Shown here: piece after piece, positions 52,787 through 60,664 of the stretch
Position numbering within the stretch: the stretch's first letter is position 1
Layout of the letters: every line of letters begins with the position of its first letter
DNA from: Alphaproteobacteria bacterium
GTDB taxonomy: Bacteria; Pseudomonadota; Alphaproteobacteria; Sphingomonadales; Kordiimonadaceae
Direction: 5' to 3'
DNA: 64,000 bases
Assembly (NCBI GenBank): GCA_006226495.1
Contig: SBGU01000041.1
Coordinates: 20,439-84,438 of the forward strand
Program-made: the position numbers and the translations under genes
Notes under the pieces: model-generated
Databases searched by the model: none
Seen by the model: the letters and a program-made list of their open reading frames with translations, nothing else
Told to the model about the DNA's origin: nothing

Positions 52787-53743
52787 ATGGGCAAAATACT
52801 CAAGTCAACAATCAGCGACCCAACACTTTTCATTTCCCCAGAAATGAAAGAAGACATTGATACCATCAACCACCCAAAGCGGCGCTATCGTTGGATCAAT
52901 CAACCAATTTGGGATTACTCGACACATTTCAAAAAAAACATGCGCTCGCCTACCTTTTTGTCTGACAGAGACAAAACTAATCGCCGGAAGTTAATTGAAG
53001 CTCTCGTAGCACCTTCATCCTCAGATGCGCTAAAGGGACTAGGCTATAAAATCTTACAATGCGGCCCCTCAAATCAATGTCATAGCCCACTCTGCAACTA
53101 CTGCAGAACGAAAATGCAGAACAAATACGAAGAACGCGCCCTGAAGTATTTTGGGACTTCTGACCATGGTGATTTGCATTTTCTAACGATATTGGACGAC
53201 GTTACTTACACCCCTCTTGAAGTTATGCGCGACTGCCAAGAACGGTTGAATTCCAGGCTACGTAATAGGTTACGTTGTAGCCTATACAAGAAAGCCATAT
53301 CGGTGTTTGGCGCATTTGAAATCGACATCAAAAAACCACTTCTAGAAACACAGTGCCAAGAACAAGCGGAGTTGTTGTCGCAATACGGAATGTCGGAAAT
53401 ATCTGGACCTGCCTTTATGCCTCATATGCACCTAATCGTAGACCTAAAGGGAATGGATAGCAACGCGTTCAGAGCGCATTTACGTGAGCGCTTCTCAAAG
53501 CCAAAGCAAATCACGCTTTCTCCATTTAGACAGAAGAATACAATTGCAGAAAACCTCCGCACAACAGCTCGATATTGCTTTAAGTTCCGATACCAATTCG
53601 CCGACAACATCTTACGAGCTCGTCCGGCTTATGGAAAACGGTATGACGACGACTTGCTCAGGTTATATGCTGTGCTTATCCAACAATTGAAAAGCGAGAA
53701 TGGTGTCATTTCATTTGAATTTAGACATAACTTGATCTTTTAA
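52787..53743 (+). CDS. HUH-type replication initiator-like protein
   Basis: The 318 residues contain a Cys cluster (C92, C98, C103, C106: CGPSNQCHSPLCNYC) like the zinc knuckle of rolling-circle Rep/HUH proteins, an HUH-like pair (H213 and H215 in FMPHMHLIVDLKG), and a Tyr in TARYCFKFRYQ (Y263) at the place of the nicking tyrosine. The order fits rolling-circle initiators of plasmids and phages. The match is by motif only, so a transposase-like relative is possible. AAGGAGACAAA gives a strong ribosome site. Confidence 0.65.
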   Translation: MGKILKSTISDPTLFISPEMKEDIDTINHPKRRYRWINQPIWDYSTHFKKNMRSPTFLSDRDKTNRRKLIEALVAPSSSDALKGLGYKILQCGPSNQCHSPLCNYCRTKMQNKYEERALKYFGTSDHGDLHFLTILDDVTYTPLEVMRDCQERLNSRLRNRLRCSLYKKAISVFGAFEIDIKKPLLETQCQEQAELLSQYGMSEISGPAFMPHMHLIVDLKGMDSNAFRAHLRERFSKPKQITLSPFRQKNTIAENLRTTARYCFKFRYQFADNILRARPAYGKRYDDDLLRLYAVLIQQLKSENGVISFEFRHNLIF

Positions 53744-54019
53744 AACCACTGAAATGGGTGATCATCTACAACAAAATCTTTGTATAAATGGTCACCTTAG
53801 AAACATACTTTGATGGAAACCCTTACTTGGGTACAGGACTTACTGAGTCAAATTTCCCCAAGATAACCAATTGATATATATAGTATTTTTTTTAAATTTT
53901 CAACTATATGCGCTCTGAGAGTTTAATAAAGGGAATGATATAAACACCAGCCCTTCAGCTTTTGCTAAACCAAAAGAGCATATCTGGGAGAGTATCCTCA
54001 AAACGGATACCTGTAATTG
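53744..54019. other. AT-rich gap after the Rep-like gene
   Basis: Very AT-rich (including a run around 53875-53905) with a half-copy of the TGGTCAC palindrome at 53787-53797. No gene is seen. It could hold a replication origin or just convergent 3' ends. Confidence 0.35.
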
Positions 54020-55462
54020 TCATAATCCAATCGAAACAGCTTCGAGAGCGATGGAAACTTCACCATTCTTAACTCGCTGGTAGGGATTGTGTATTTTCTC
54101 AATACGTACATTCTTATCTGAAAGAGCATTGAAGACAAGATATATGAAGTATCTGTCGCGCTGCTCTTTCTTCCGAGCCGCCCTCCACTCATTGTCCGTA
54201 AGAGTAAAGTTCGACATTTTATCCCCCGTTGTAGCCTTCACCTCTATGAAAATGGGCTCTCCGTCTTCACCGACAGAACTCACATCCCAGCCGGGTGTTC
54301 TTCCGAGCTTGGCCTCATGAACTACTTTTGATAAGAGATCTTGCCTTCCTCGCTTAATCAACTGATCTTTCTCAAAAGCTAAGACAATTTCTTCGCCCCA
54401 ATCGCCAACAAATTTTGCGTTGTCACTTTTTCTTTTTTTACTGTTCGCGTCGGAGCCTCCCGCACCTTTTGAGCCACCTAACTTAGACTTCTTGCTTTTT
54501 CCTGTCGGCTGAAAATCTTTCACCGAGATATCAGATATGGGGGGAAACGATGCAGTTTTAGTGAAAGTCGGCTCGCTTAGGGGCGACACAGAAGAAGGGG
54601 AGACCAGACGTCCCAAATAATCAAAATACTCATGTTCGCTAGAAAACTCAGGGGCAGCAGGCAAAGCAGCCACACTTTCAGTCGCTGCGTTTTCACTAAG
54701 TCGCAACGCATCTATAATCAACCGCCTCTTTATAGGTGGGATGGTATGCGTGCGAGCGCTTTCGTCTGACGGATAAACGGTGTCGTTAGTCTTATCAAAT
54801 AGCGCATAACCAATAGATGCATGCATCATAACTTGATTTAACGAGTTATAAAATGCGCCCTTGCGCTCGACAACCGGCAAGTCATAGGAACTAACTTTCG
54901 AGACATTGCTACGCAATGCACGCACCTGCCCCAAAGCAATATTAGCTTCTTCCTTGTAAAAGACCTTGGAAATAATTCTTTCGAATTCAGGCCAATACAG
55001 AACGAAATCACAGTCTACAAAAATAGAAAAGAGAAACCGATAAAGTAAAAGGTCTGAATTACCGTGCAGCGCACTCTTAGGTCGTCGAGATCCCCTAAGA
55101 GGATATCGAAACAATAAATTTAGACCAATCCATTCCAGTTGCTCAGCGCTACCCTGCAAACCTGCGTCAAAAAATTGCTGGCCCGCAGGAGTGATACGAA
55201 TATCGTCAGTCCCACTCAGCACATACAAAAGGCCAAACTCTTCAAAGGTCGCTTTCCAGCTTTCCACCCCCTGATGTGTAAGCTTTCGATTATAGTCTCC
55301 CTTAGCCCATGCAGCTTTCAGATTTGCATAAGAACTATGCTTCTTAAAACTTAGCAAAGTTTCCCAAGCTTCTCGTGACTTTGCATTGTCACTAAAAGGA
55401 TTTGGGTAACTATAGCTGCTTACTCGCCAGAAGTCCTTTCGCGCCAAAAAGCTAGCCACCAT
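54020..55462 (-). CDS. DUF3883 protein, candidate restriction nuclease
   Basis: The 480-residue protein has a long N-terminal part (wHTH-like and helical, to about 330), a Lys/Ser-rich linker and a C-terminal DUF3883 domain. The last contains GRTPGWDVSSVGEDGEPIFI followed by EVKATTGDKMSNFTLTDNEW; the D...ExK pattern is that of PD-(D/E)XK nucleases. It is the third gene of an operon with two DNA methyltransferases (37-base gap), so it is the probable endonuclease of a restriction-modification system. Nuclease activity is inferred from the motif. Confidence 0.8.
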   Translation of the reverse strand: MVASFLARKDFWRVSSYSYPNPFSDNAKSREAWETLLSFKKHSSYANLKAAWAKGDYNRKLTHQGVESWKATFEEFGLLYVLSGTDDIRITPAGQQFFDAGLQGSAEQLEWIGLNLLFRYPLRGSRRPKSALHGNSDLLLYRFLFSIFVDCDFVLYWPEFERIISKVFYKEEANIALGQVRALRSNVSKVSSYDLPVVERKGAFYNSLNQVMMHASIGYALFDKTNDTVYPSDESARTHTIPPIKRRLIIDALRLSENAATESVAALPAAPEFSSEHEYFDYLGRLVSPSSVSPLSEPTFTKTASFPPISDISVKDFQPTGKSKKSKLGGSKGAGGSDANSKKRKSDNAKFVGDWGEEIVLAFEKDQLIKRGRQDLLSKVVHEAKLGRTPGWDVSSVGEDGEPIFIEVKATTGDKMSNFTLTDNEWRAARKKEQRDRYFIYLVFNALSDKNVRIEKIHNPYQRVKNGEVSIALEAVSIGL

Positions 55463-55499
55463 ACGCCCATCATCCTGAATGAAATGCTCAGGTGGGAGG

Positions 55500-56882
55500 T
55501 TAGTTAGCTACTTCGTCCTTGCCAAGGAAAAATTTTGGGATTGGTAGTCGACGCGGAGCTTGATTTTCTTTGCTCTTCCTCAACACGATCACCCAATCGA
55601 TTAAGATAATTCCTCCTCGCCCCTTACGAGGGAATTTCATATGATGTCTTCTTATTCGGTAGCCAAATGCATTTTCCAAACTGAAGCCAAATTCATATGC
55701 GAGCCTGACAAGACAGTCATGGACGGGAATTGTCCCTTCCTCCATGCTACTATTGCCAACGACAAGAACATAACGCCCCTGCTTCTTTAAGACCCTTGCC
55801 GCTTCCTCAAAGTGCTTCCGCATTCCCCAAAAATATGCAGGGACAGCCTTGCGCCGATACGGAGGCACCGATTCCAAATCTATAAGGTCTTCTATACTTG
55901 CAGGTAGGGAGGATATCTTCTGTTGGGGATTCTTTGCTCCAGTAGGCACTCTCCGCAGATCATTGTAGGCTTTTCGCGTTTCTATACCGAAGTATTTCCC
56001 TAACCAAAAATACTCCAGCATGAAATTGTACATGTAGTCCACAGAGTCCAAATATGGGGGACTTGTTACGATTAGATCAACAGCCTCATCTTCAAGGCCC
56101 GTGTCTTGGGCGCTTCGCCTGCGAATGTCTACTTTTGGATTACCTCCGATGAGAGCGGAATAATCAGATATCGCATCGAGAGCTTTAATGGCTCTTTTCC
56201 AAAAAAGTTCTCGTACATCCACTTCCTCTTTTTCCAAAGTTCCAGATACATAGGTCTTTTGGGACTGATCGTCGGCCTTCGACACAAAGCGAAGAATTGA
56301 GCTGAACACACACAGATAGAAGCAACGTACCTCTTCTGAGCATTCCAATTCATCAATAGTATTTCGCAATATCGTTAGGTCGGCCCACGACTTCTCGGAG
56401 AACCAATGCTCAAAATTTGAGATATCATCCATCGGAGCTCTGAGTTCAACAGAAGACAGACCAAGAGCTGTATCTATCACCTCGAAGTGCCTAGTAATTT
56501 GTTCACGTGGGACAGGTGTAGTTTTCACCTGTGCAATTAGACATGCCAACGCATCAATATCTATGCCGACAGCTCTATTTCCAGCCAGTGCCGCCTCAAC
56601 AAGAGTCGTACCTGATCCCATAAATGGGTCTAAAACCGTGTCATTGTCACTGCAAAATTGCTGAATTGCCCACTTTGGTATTTGAGGCACATATTTCGCC
56701 GCAAACCGATGTATCCCATGCGTCAGGTATCCAGTACTATTTGAAAGAGACAGTGAAAAAAGCTCTCCAAATTCGATTTGGGATAGATCTGGAAATTGCT
56801 CAACCTCGACAAACAAACTCCGCAAATTGCTAGCTTGCCCCAACTGCTCACTTTCCATAGAAGCACTCGACTGCTCTGTCAT
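55500..56882 (-). CDS. DNA methyltransferase 1 of a two-methyltransferase operon
   Basis: The 460 residues have motif X (HGIHRFAAKYVPQIPKWAIQ), motif I DPFMGSGTT (85-93) and, after a 180-residue gap that may hold the target-recognition region, motif IV TSPPY (273-277). The SPPY form suggests N4-cytosine or N6-adenine amino-methylation. It overlaps the next methyltransferase gene by ATGA and precedes the DUF3883 gene. The second methyltransferase has the same order, so the pair may modify the two strands of an asymmetric site. Confidence 0.88.
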   Translation of the reverse strand: MTEQSSASMESEQLGQASNLRSLFVEVEQFPDLSQIEFGELFSLSLSNSTGYLTHGIHRFAAKYVPQIPKWAIQQFCSDNDTVLDPFMGSGTTLVEAALAGNRAVGIDIDALACLIAQVKTTPVPREQITRHFEVIDTALGLSSVELRAPMDDISNFEHWFSEKSWADLTILRNTIDELECSEEVRCFYLCVFSSILRFVSKADDQSQKTYVSGTLEKEEVDVRELFWKRAIKALDAISDYSALIGGNPKVDIRRRSAQDTGLEDEAVDLIVTSPPYLDSVDYMYNFMLEYFWLGKYFGIETRKAYNDLRRVPTGAKNPQQKISSLPASIEDLIDLESVPPYRRKAVPAYFWGMRKHFEEAARVLKKQGRYVLVVGNSSMEEGTIPVHDCLVRLAYEFGFSLENAFGYRIRRHHMKFPRKGRGGIILIDWVIVLRKSKENQAPRRLPIPKFFLGKDEVAN

Positions 56883-58195
56883 ACTGAGAAACTCACGATG
56901 CTTTCCCTCATAAATCGCTCGAAACCTTTTAGCTGCGATCGCTGCTGAGGTGACACCGTTAAATGACGAGCTTCCTTCACCTCAACTTGGCTAAATCCAG
57001 CCTCTAATCCCAGTTGGGCTATAAGGACATCTGTCGGAATAATCACGCCGCAAAACGCTGAATTTCCAACAACTACATGACAGGAACCGCTAGGTAGAAG
57101 TTCTTTACATTTTTGCAAAGTGACAAACATGTCATCGAAATACCCATACAATAGCTTCTCTACCCCCATTTTCCAACTTGAGGTGTTCTTATCCATATAC
57201 TTCACGAGGCTTGCTAGCTCAGTGAATGACCGCGCTTCATTGGAATAATCGGCTCCTAGATGAGAGCGTGTAGATTTCTTTCTCAGCGCGCCTGCATCTT
57301 CGTAACTATTAACAAAATTCCCAAACCAAAGCTCGACCTTTAGTGCTTCAAAATAGTCAAATCGATTTGCATACGGAGGCGAAAAGATAACGGAGTCAAA
57401 ATCTGCCTTAAGTGGCAGAACGTCAAGTTCTCTGCTGCTCCCCAAATAGACTTCTTGCTCTTCCCAAGAGCCCATCTTCCAGTTTTGGGTATCATCGAGC
57501 ATTTCATACAGGGTGCTTTCAAAAGCTTGAATTACAAATAGCTCTTGGTCCTCACCAAAGCGCTCTCTCTGCCATACCCCCTCTTCACGCTCTACATACT
57601 TGCCCTTTTTCCTCTTTTTATTCCTATACTTGATCCCATTTCCCTCTTTGTAATAACTTCCAACCGCCTCAAGTATGGATAACCATCCTAATTTGACAAA
57701 GTCCCTTACCTTTTCATCTTCAGAAAAATGTGTCTCAAATAGCCAACGCAGCTTTTGAACGGTTTCTAGAATTTCAGGTTCAAAAACTTTCTGTGCAACT
57801 GACAGGCCTGGGGCAGGCCATTGGTCTGCGCTCTTAAGCATCCTCCCCAGAGTTTCTAGGAACTTCTTTATGCGATCCCTTTGAAGCTCGCTTAAGACCG
57901 TCAGCTTCACCTTTGTCGCAAAAGTCGCCAATGGATTAACATCAACTCCTACGGACTTTCTATTTAGCTCAGCCGCCCCAATCATAATTGACCCACACCC
58001 GCAAAATGGGTCCAATATACGTGCCCCCAAATCCAATTTCGTTATGAGGTCAGGAGAATATGCCTCTCTATACCTATACCAGCGATGTATTGGTTTGCTC
58101 GCGTTTCCAGACCAATTGACGTAGGGCGTAAGAGAATACTCTTGAGTGATCTTGAATGGGGCTTCGACTGCATCGAGGGCTTTTTTTAAAGACAT
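56879..58195 (-). CDS. DNA methyltransferase 2 of a two-methyltransferase operon
   Basis: The 438-residue protein has motif I DPFCGCGS (62-69, with Cys as in some N4/N6 enzymes), FSPPY as motif IV (271-275) and a basic insert (KYRNKKRKKGKYVEREEG) between them. It is not a close copy of its neighbour, so the two were not produced by a recent duplication. It is the first gene of the operon with the methyltransferase at 55500 and the DUF3883 gene. Confidence 0.88.
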   Translation of the reverse strand: MSLKKALDAVEAPFKITQEYSLTPYVNWSGNASKPIHRWYRYREAYSPDLITKLDLGARILDPFCGCGSIMIGAAELNRKSVGVDVNPLATFATKVKLTVLSELQRDRIKKFLETLGRMLKSADQWPAPGLSVAQKVFEPEILETVQKLRWLFETHFSEDEKVRDFVKLGWLSILEAVGSYYKEGNGIKYRNKKRKKGKYVEREEGVWQRERFGEDQELFVIQAFESTLYEMLDDTQNWKMGSWEEQEVYLGSSRELDVLPLKADFDSVIFSPPYANRFDYFEALKVELWFGNFVNSYEDAGALRKKSTRSHLGADYSNEARSFTELASLVKYMDKNTSSWKMGVEKLLYGYFDDMFVTLQKCKELLPSGSCHVVVGNSAFCGVIIPTDVLIAQLGLEAGFSQVEVKEARHLTVSPQQRSQLKGFERFMRESIVSFSV

Positions 58196-58355
58196 TTTCT
58201 ACAACCAACCAAGATTCTATTAAGCATAATCAACGTAATCAGGCACCTGAACACGTTAACTCAGATGCAGGCGAAACCTAGAACAGAAAGACAAGAAAAA
58301 CGACACAATTTTTCCGGACATAAAGCACCCATTGCCTGCATTTAGAGCACGTTAT

Positions 58356-58412
58356 TTTGTGGAAACGGGAACAAGATAACAAAATACATATTTTCTTATC
58401 TTTTTCCACAAA
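58356..58412. repeat. Long bulged inverted repeat with DnaA-box match
   Basis: TTTGTGGAAA and TTTCCACAAA form an outer 10-base stem, with AAGATAACAAAA and TTTTCTTATCTT as the inner stem (one mismatch) and a 7-base bulge CGGGAAC on one side. The loop is 6 bases (TACATA). TTTTCCACA (58402-58410) matches the DnaA-box pattern TTWTNCACA. It is too far from gene ends to be a terminator. Confidence 0.75.
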
Positions 58413-58471
58413 GCCTTGAAAAAACAGATGTTCTCATTTCGGCCGACTTCATAAATTCTAGAAAATATAAT

Positions 58472-58496
58472 GATTTCCGACAATCCCCAGGAAATC
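58472..58496. repeat. Inverted repeat before the recombinase gene
   Basis: GATTTCC and GGAAATC arms with an 11-base spacer, ending 13 bases before the start codon, overlapping the translation region. It could be an operator or a recombinase site. Confidence 0.45.
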
Positions 58497-58509
58497 GTTA
58501 GGTTCTAAA

Positions 58510-59103
58510 ATGAAACAAGCCAAGGTTTTAAATGAACAGGAATTGAAGAGGTTGTTTGCAATCATTGCCTCTCAGCGCCACGCAGAACGCAATCGCCTTG
58601 CCGTAATGCTATCCTTTCAAGCAGGACTTAGGGTGCGGGAAATTGCGCATCTCAAACATAAAGATGTGCGCACTGGTGATGGTGACCTATTAGATAGGGT
58701 GCACTTAAACCCCAGCTACACCAAAGGCGGACATAGCCGTACAATCTTTTTGAACGGCACCTTGATTAAAGAAATCGAGAGGTACCTCCGGCATTTATCT
58801 GGCTTACCTGCCCCTTTATCTACTCGACTACTGCAACTTGAAGCGCCTTTAATCCCGTCACAAAAACGACAGCATTTCTCCCCAAACACCCTGTGTCAGC
58901 TTTTCTCAACTCTCTACTCCATTTCAGGAATAAAGGGGGCATCTAGCCACTCAGGAAGAAGGTACTTCATAACGAAGCTTGCCCATTCTGGGGTATCCCC
59001 CAAAATCATCATGGAGCTAGTAGGGCATAAGCAACTTTCGACAACCCAGCGCTACATTGAGGTAACGGAGACACAACTCAGAAAGGCCGTGAACCTTATC
59101 TGA
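58510..59103 (+). CDS. Compact tyrosine recombinase (catalytic domain only)
   Basis: The 197 residues cover only the catalytic domain: R41 (GLRVREIAHLKH), K72 (TKGGHSRTIFL), H147 and R150 (SHSGRRYFITKLAHSG), H173 (LVGHKQLS) and the nucleophile Y182 (TTQRYIEV). There is no N-terminal SAM-like DNA-binding domain, so it is much shorter than XerC/D. It is a solo, possibly site-specific recombinase of the element, with an unusual hairpin just upstream. Confidence 0.88.
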   Translation: MKQAKVLNEQELKRLFAIIASQRHAERNRLAVMLSFQAGLRVREIAHLKHKDVRTGDGDLLDRVHLNPSYTKGGHSRTIFLNGTLIKEIERYLRHLSGLPAPLSTRLLQLEAPLIPSQKRQHFSPNTLCQLFSTLYSISGIKGASSHSGRRYFITKLAHSGVSPKIIMELVGHKQLSTTQRYIEVTETQLRKAVNLI

Positions 59104-59105
59104 AA

Positions 59106-59121
59106 TGGTCACATGTGACCA
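59106..59121. repeat. Palindrome TGGTCAC-N2-GTGACCA, copy 2
   Basis: A perfect 16-base palindrome (spacer AT) directly after the recombinase stop codon, with AAA before and CTT after. It repeats the copy at 51929-51944. Confidence 0.7.
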
Positions 59122-59128
59122 CTTCCAC

Positions 59129-60664
59129 TCACCTTGAAGAAGTCAACTCAGCCAATGTGGGGATAACCGCATGCAAATGATCTGCTGGATAGGGCTTCCA
59201 AAACATATAGATCGGCTCAAACTTCCTAATCTCACCGTTCACTTTGCAAAAGTTTTTCATGGTTGGGACACCACTGGCCTTCTCTCGATCTCCTCCCGGA
59301 GCCTTTGCCAAGACCATCTTTTTGAACCCTTTATACTCCATACCCAAGTCTTCCATGATCGCTAGACAATCTTCCTGCAAAGGGAGGACATTAGAACCAA
59401 AGGTCACATCTGCAACGTTCCAACACAGCCAACGCCCAGGTTTAAGCCACTCGACACAAGTTTCTAATGTGCGCCTCAAAAACTTATCGCGCCACGCTTC
59501 ATAAGTGGAAAATTTGATGTGGGACTGGGTATCGTCATTCGAATAGCCCTCAGCAGCAAAATAAGGTGGGCTAGTGAAAACAAAATCGACCTGTCCCTTA
59601 TATTTCTGAAAATCCTCAGCCAAATGAATATCCTCGGAACCTAACGCAAACAATTCGTAGGTATTTTTCCTCTTTCCTGCGACTTCACGATTAAAATACG
59701 CCGCGAGATATTCGTATTTCGTCAATTTCTCATCAGGCATCCAATGATCTGAATTTGGGTCTGTTCCAACGTAGTGAATTGTCCTCTCCATAGCGGTAGA
59801 CATCGCGCTGAGGATACGGCCACCCCAACCCGCTGACGGATCAAAGACTACAATTTTGTCTTGGCTTTCGAGCCCTTCTGTAAACTTCATGTAAAGGTAT
59901 TTTGCGATGGCAGGCGGGAAATTGGACGCGGGGCGAATATCAAAGGCCACACGGAACATCCTAGCGACATCCATGACACATAGGCCTGCGCCAAAATATT
60001 CCCTAAACTCATATGTATCCCCGTCGCCAACCACTTGCTCTGCCTCAATTATTGCATTTGAGACCATTTTTTGAACTTGGTCGTGTGTAAAAACTGTTGC
60101 TCTTGACTGATGCTCTTTCTTCGCAACAAACCATACATCGCACTTGAAAGCTCCCTCACGGAGCCTCTGTTCTAGGTCAATGGAAGACAGTGCGTGCGCC
60201 TTCGAAAAATACGAGAACGGATCGCTGCGAAACAGATTGTGAACCAGTTTCACAAAGCTTTCAAAATAGTCGTCGTAAGCGAAATAACCGTATATTGACT
60301 TACCGGATTTTCGTGTAGAGGAAATATCCTCTGTCTTCAGCAACGTAGGGAAGAACTGATTGCAGCAGGCCCCCAACGTTGAAACGTTGGCGATACAGTC
60401 TTTTTGACCAGTTAACTCATCCAACCTTTCCATGCTGCCGATGTTGTAGTGATAGAGGTCTGAGAAATCCTGGACAATGTCGTCTTCATTCCGACCATCA
60501 ATAACGGGGATACCTAACACGTCCCATGCATATACAACTTCCTTCCGGAACTCGCGTGCCCATTCGCGGAACTCCTCAGCGGAAAGGTTCCGAAGCTCCT
60601 TAATACAAAGGTTGGTTTTGCTCTGACGAAGGTAGCTATTTTCCTGATATGGGCAATTTGTCAT
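59129..60664 (-). CDS. DNA methyltransferase 3 (DNA methylase N4/N6 type), larger form
   Basis: The 511-residue protein has a long N-terminal region (about 270 residues; unknown), motif I-like VFDPSAGWGGRILSAM and motif IV TSPPYFAAEGYSND, then KPGRWLCWNVADV. The family methylates DNA amino groups. It overlaps the next gene by ATGA, so the two are co-transcribed. It may be a solitary methylase of the element protecting it from host restriction; this is inference. Confidence 0.85.
   Translation of the reverse strand: MTNCPYQENSYLRQSKTNLCIKELRNLSAEEFREWAREFRKEVVYAWDVLGIPVIDGRNEDDIVQDFSDLYHYNIGSMERLDELTGQKDCIANVSTLGACCNQFFPTLLKTEDISSTRKSGKSIYGYFAYDDYFESFVKLVHNLFRSDPFSYFSKAHALSSIDLEQRLREGAFKCDVWFVAKKEHQSRATVFTHDQVQKMVSNAIIEAEQVVGDGDTYEFREYFGAGLCVMDVARMFRVAFDIRPASNFPPAIAKYLYMKFTEGLESQDKIVVFDPSAGWGGRILSAMSTAMERTIHYVGTDPNSDHWMPDEKLTKYEYLAAYFNREVAGKRKNTYELFALGSEDIHLAEDFQKYKGQVDFVFTSPPYFAAEGYSNDDTQSHIKFSTYEAWRDKFLRRTLETCVEWLKPGRWLCWNVADVTFGSNVLPLQEDCLAIMEDLGMEYKGFKKMVLAKAPGGDREKASGVPTMKNFCKVNGEIRKFEPIYMFWKPYPADHLHAVIPTLAELTSSR

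Larger units (their letters stand above)
58196..58509. other. Divergent intergenic region with long hairpin
   Basis: This 314-base AT-rich gap lies between divergent methyltransferase and recombinase genes. It holds the hairpin at 58356-58412 and a GATTTCC/GGAAATC inverted repeat (58472-58478, 58490-58496) just before the recombinase start. No gene is seen. Confidence 0.6.

Noticed and set aside
58356..58412. The long hairpin as a simple transcription terminator
   Set aside because: It lies between two divergent genes, upstream of both, so no transcript ends there as far as can be seen.
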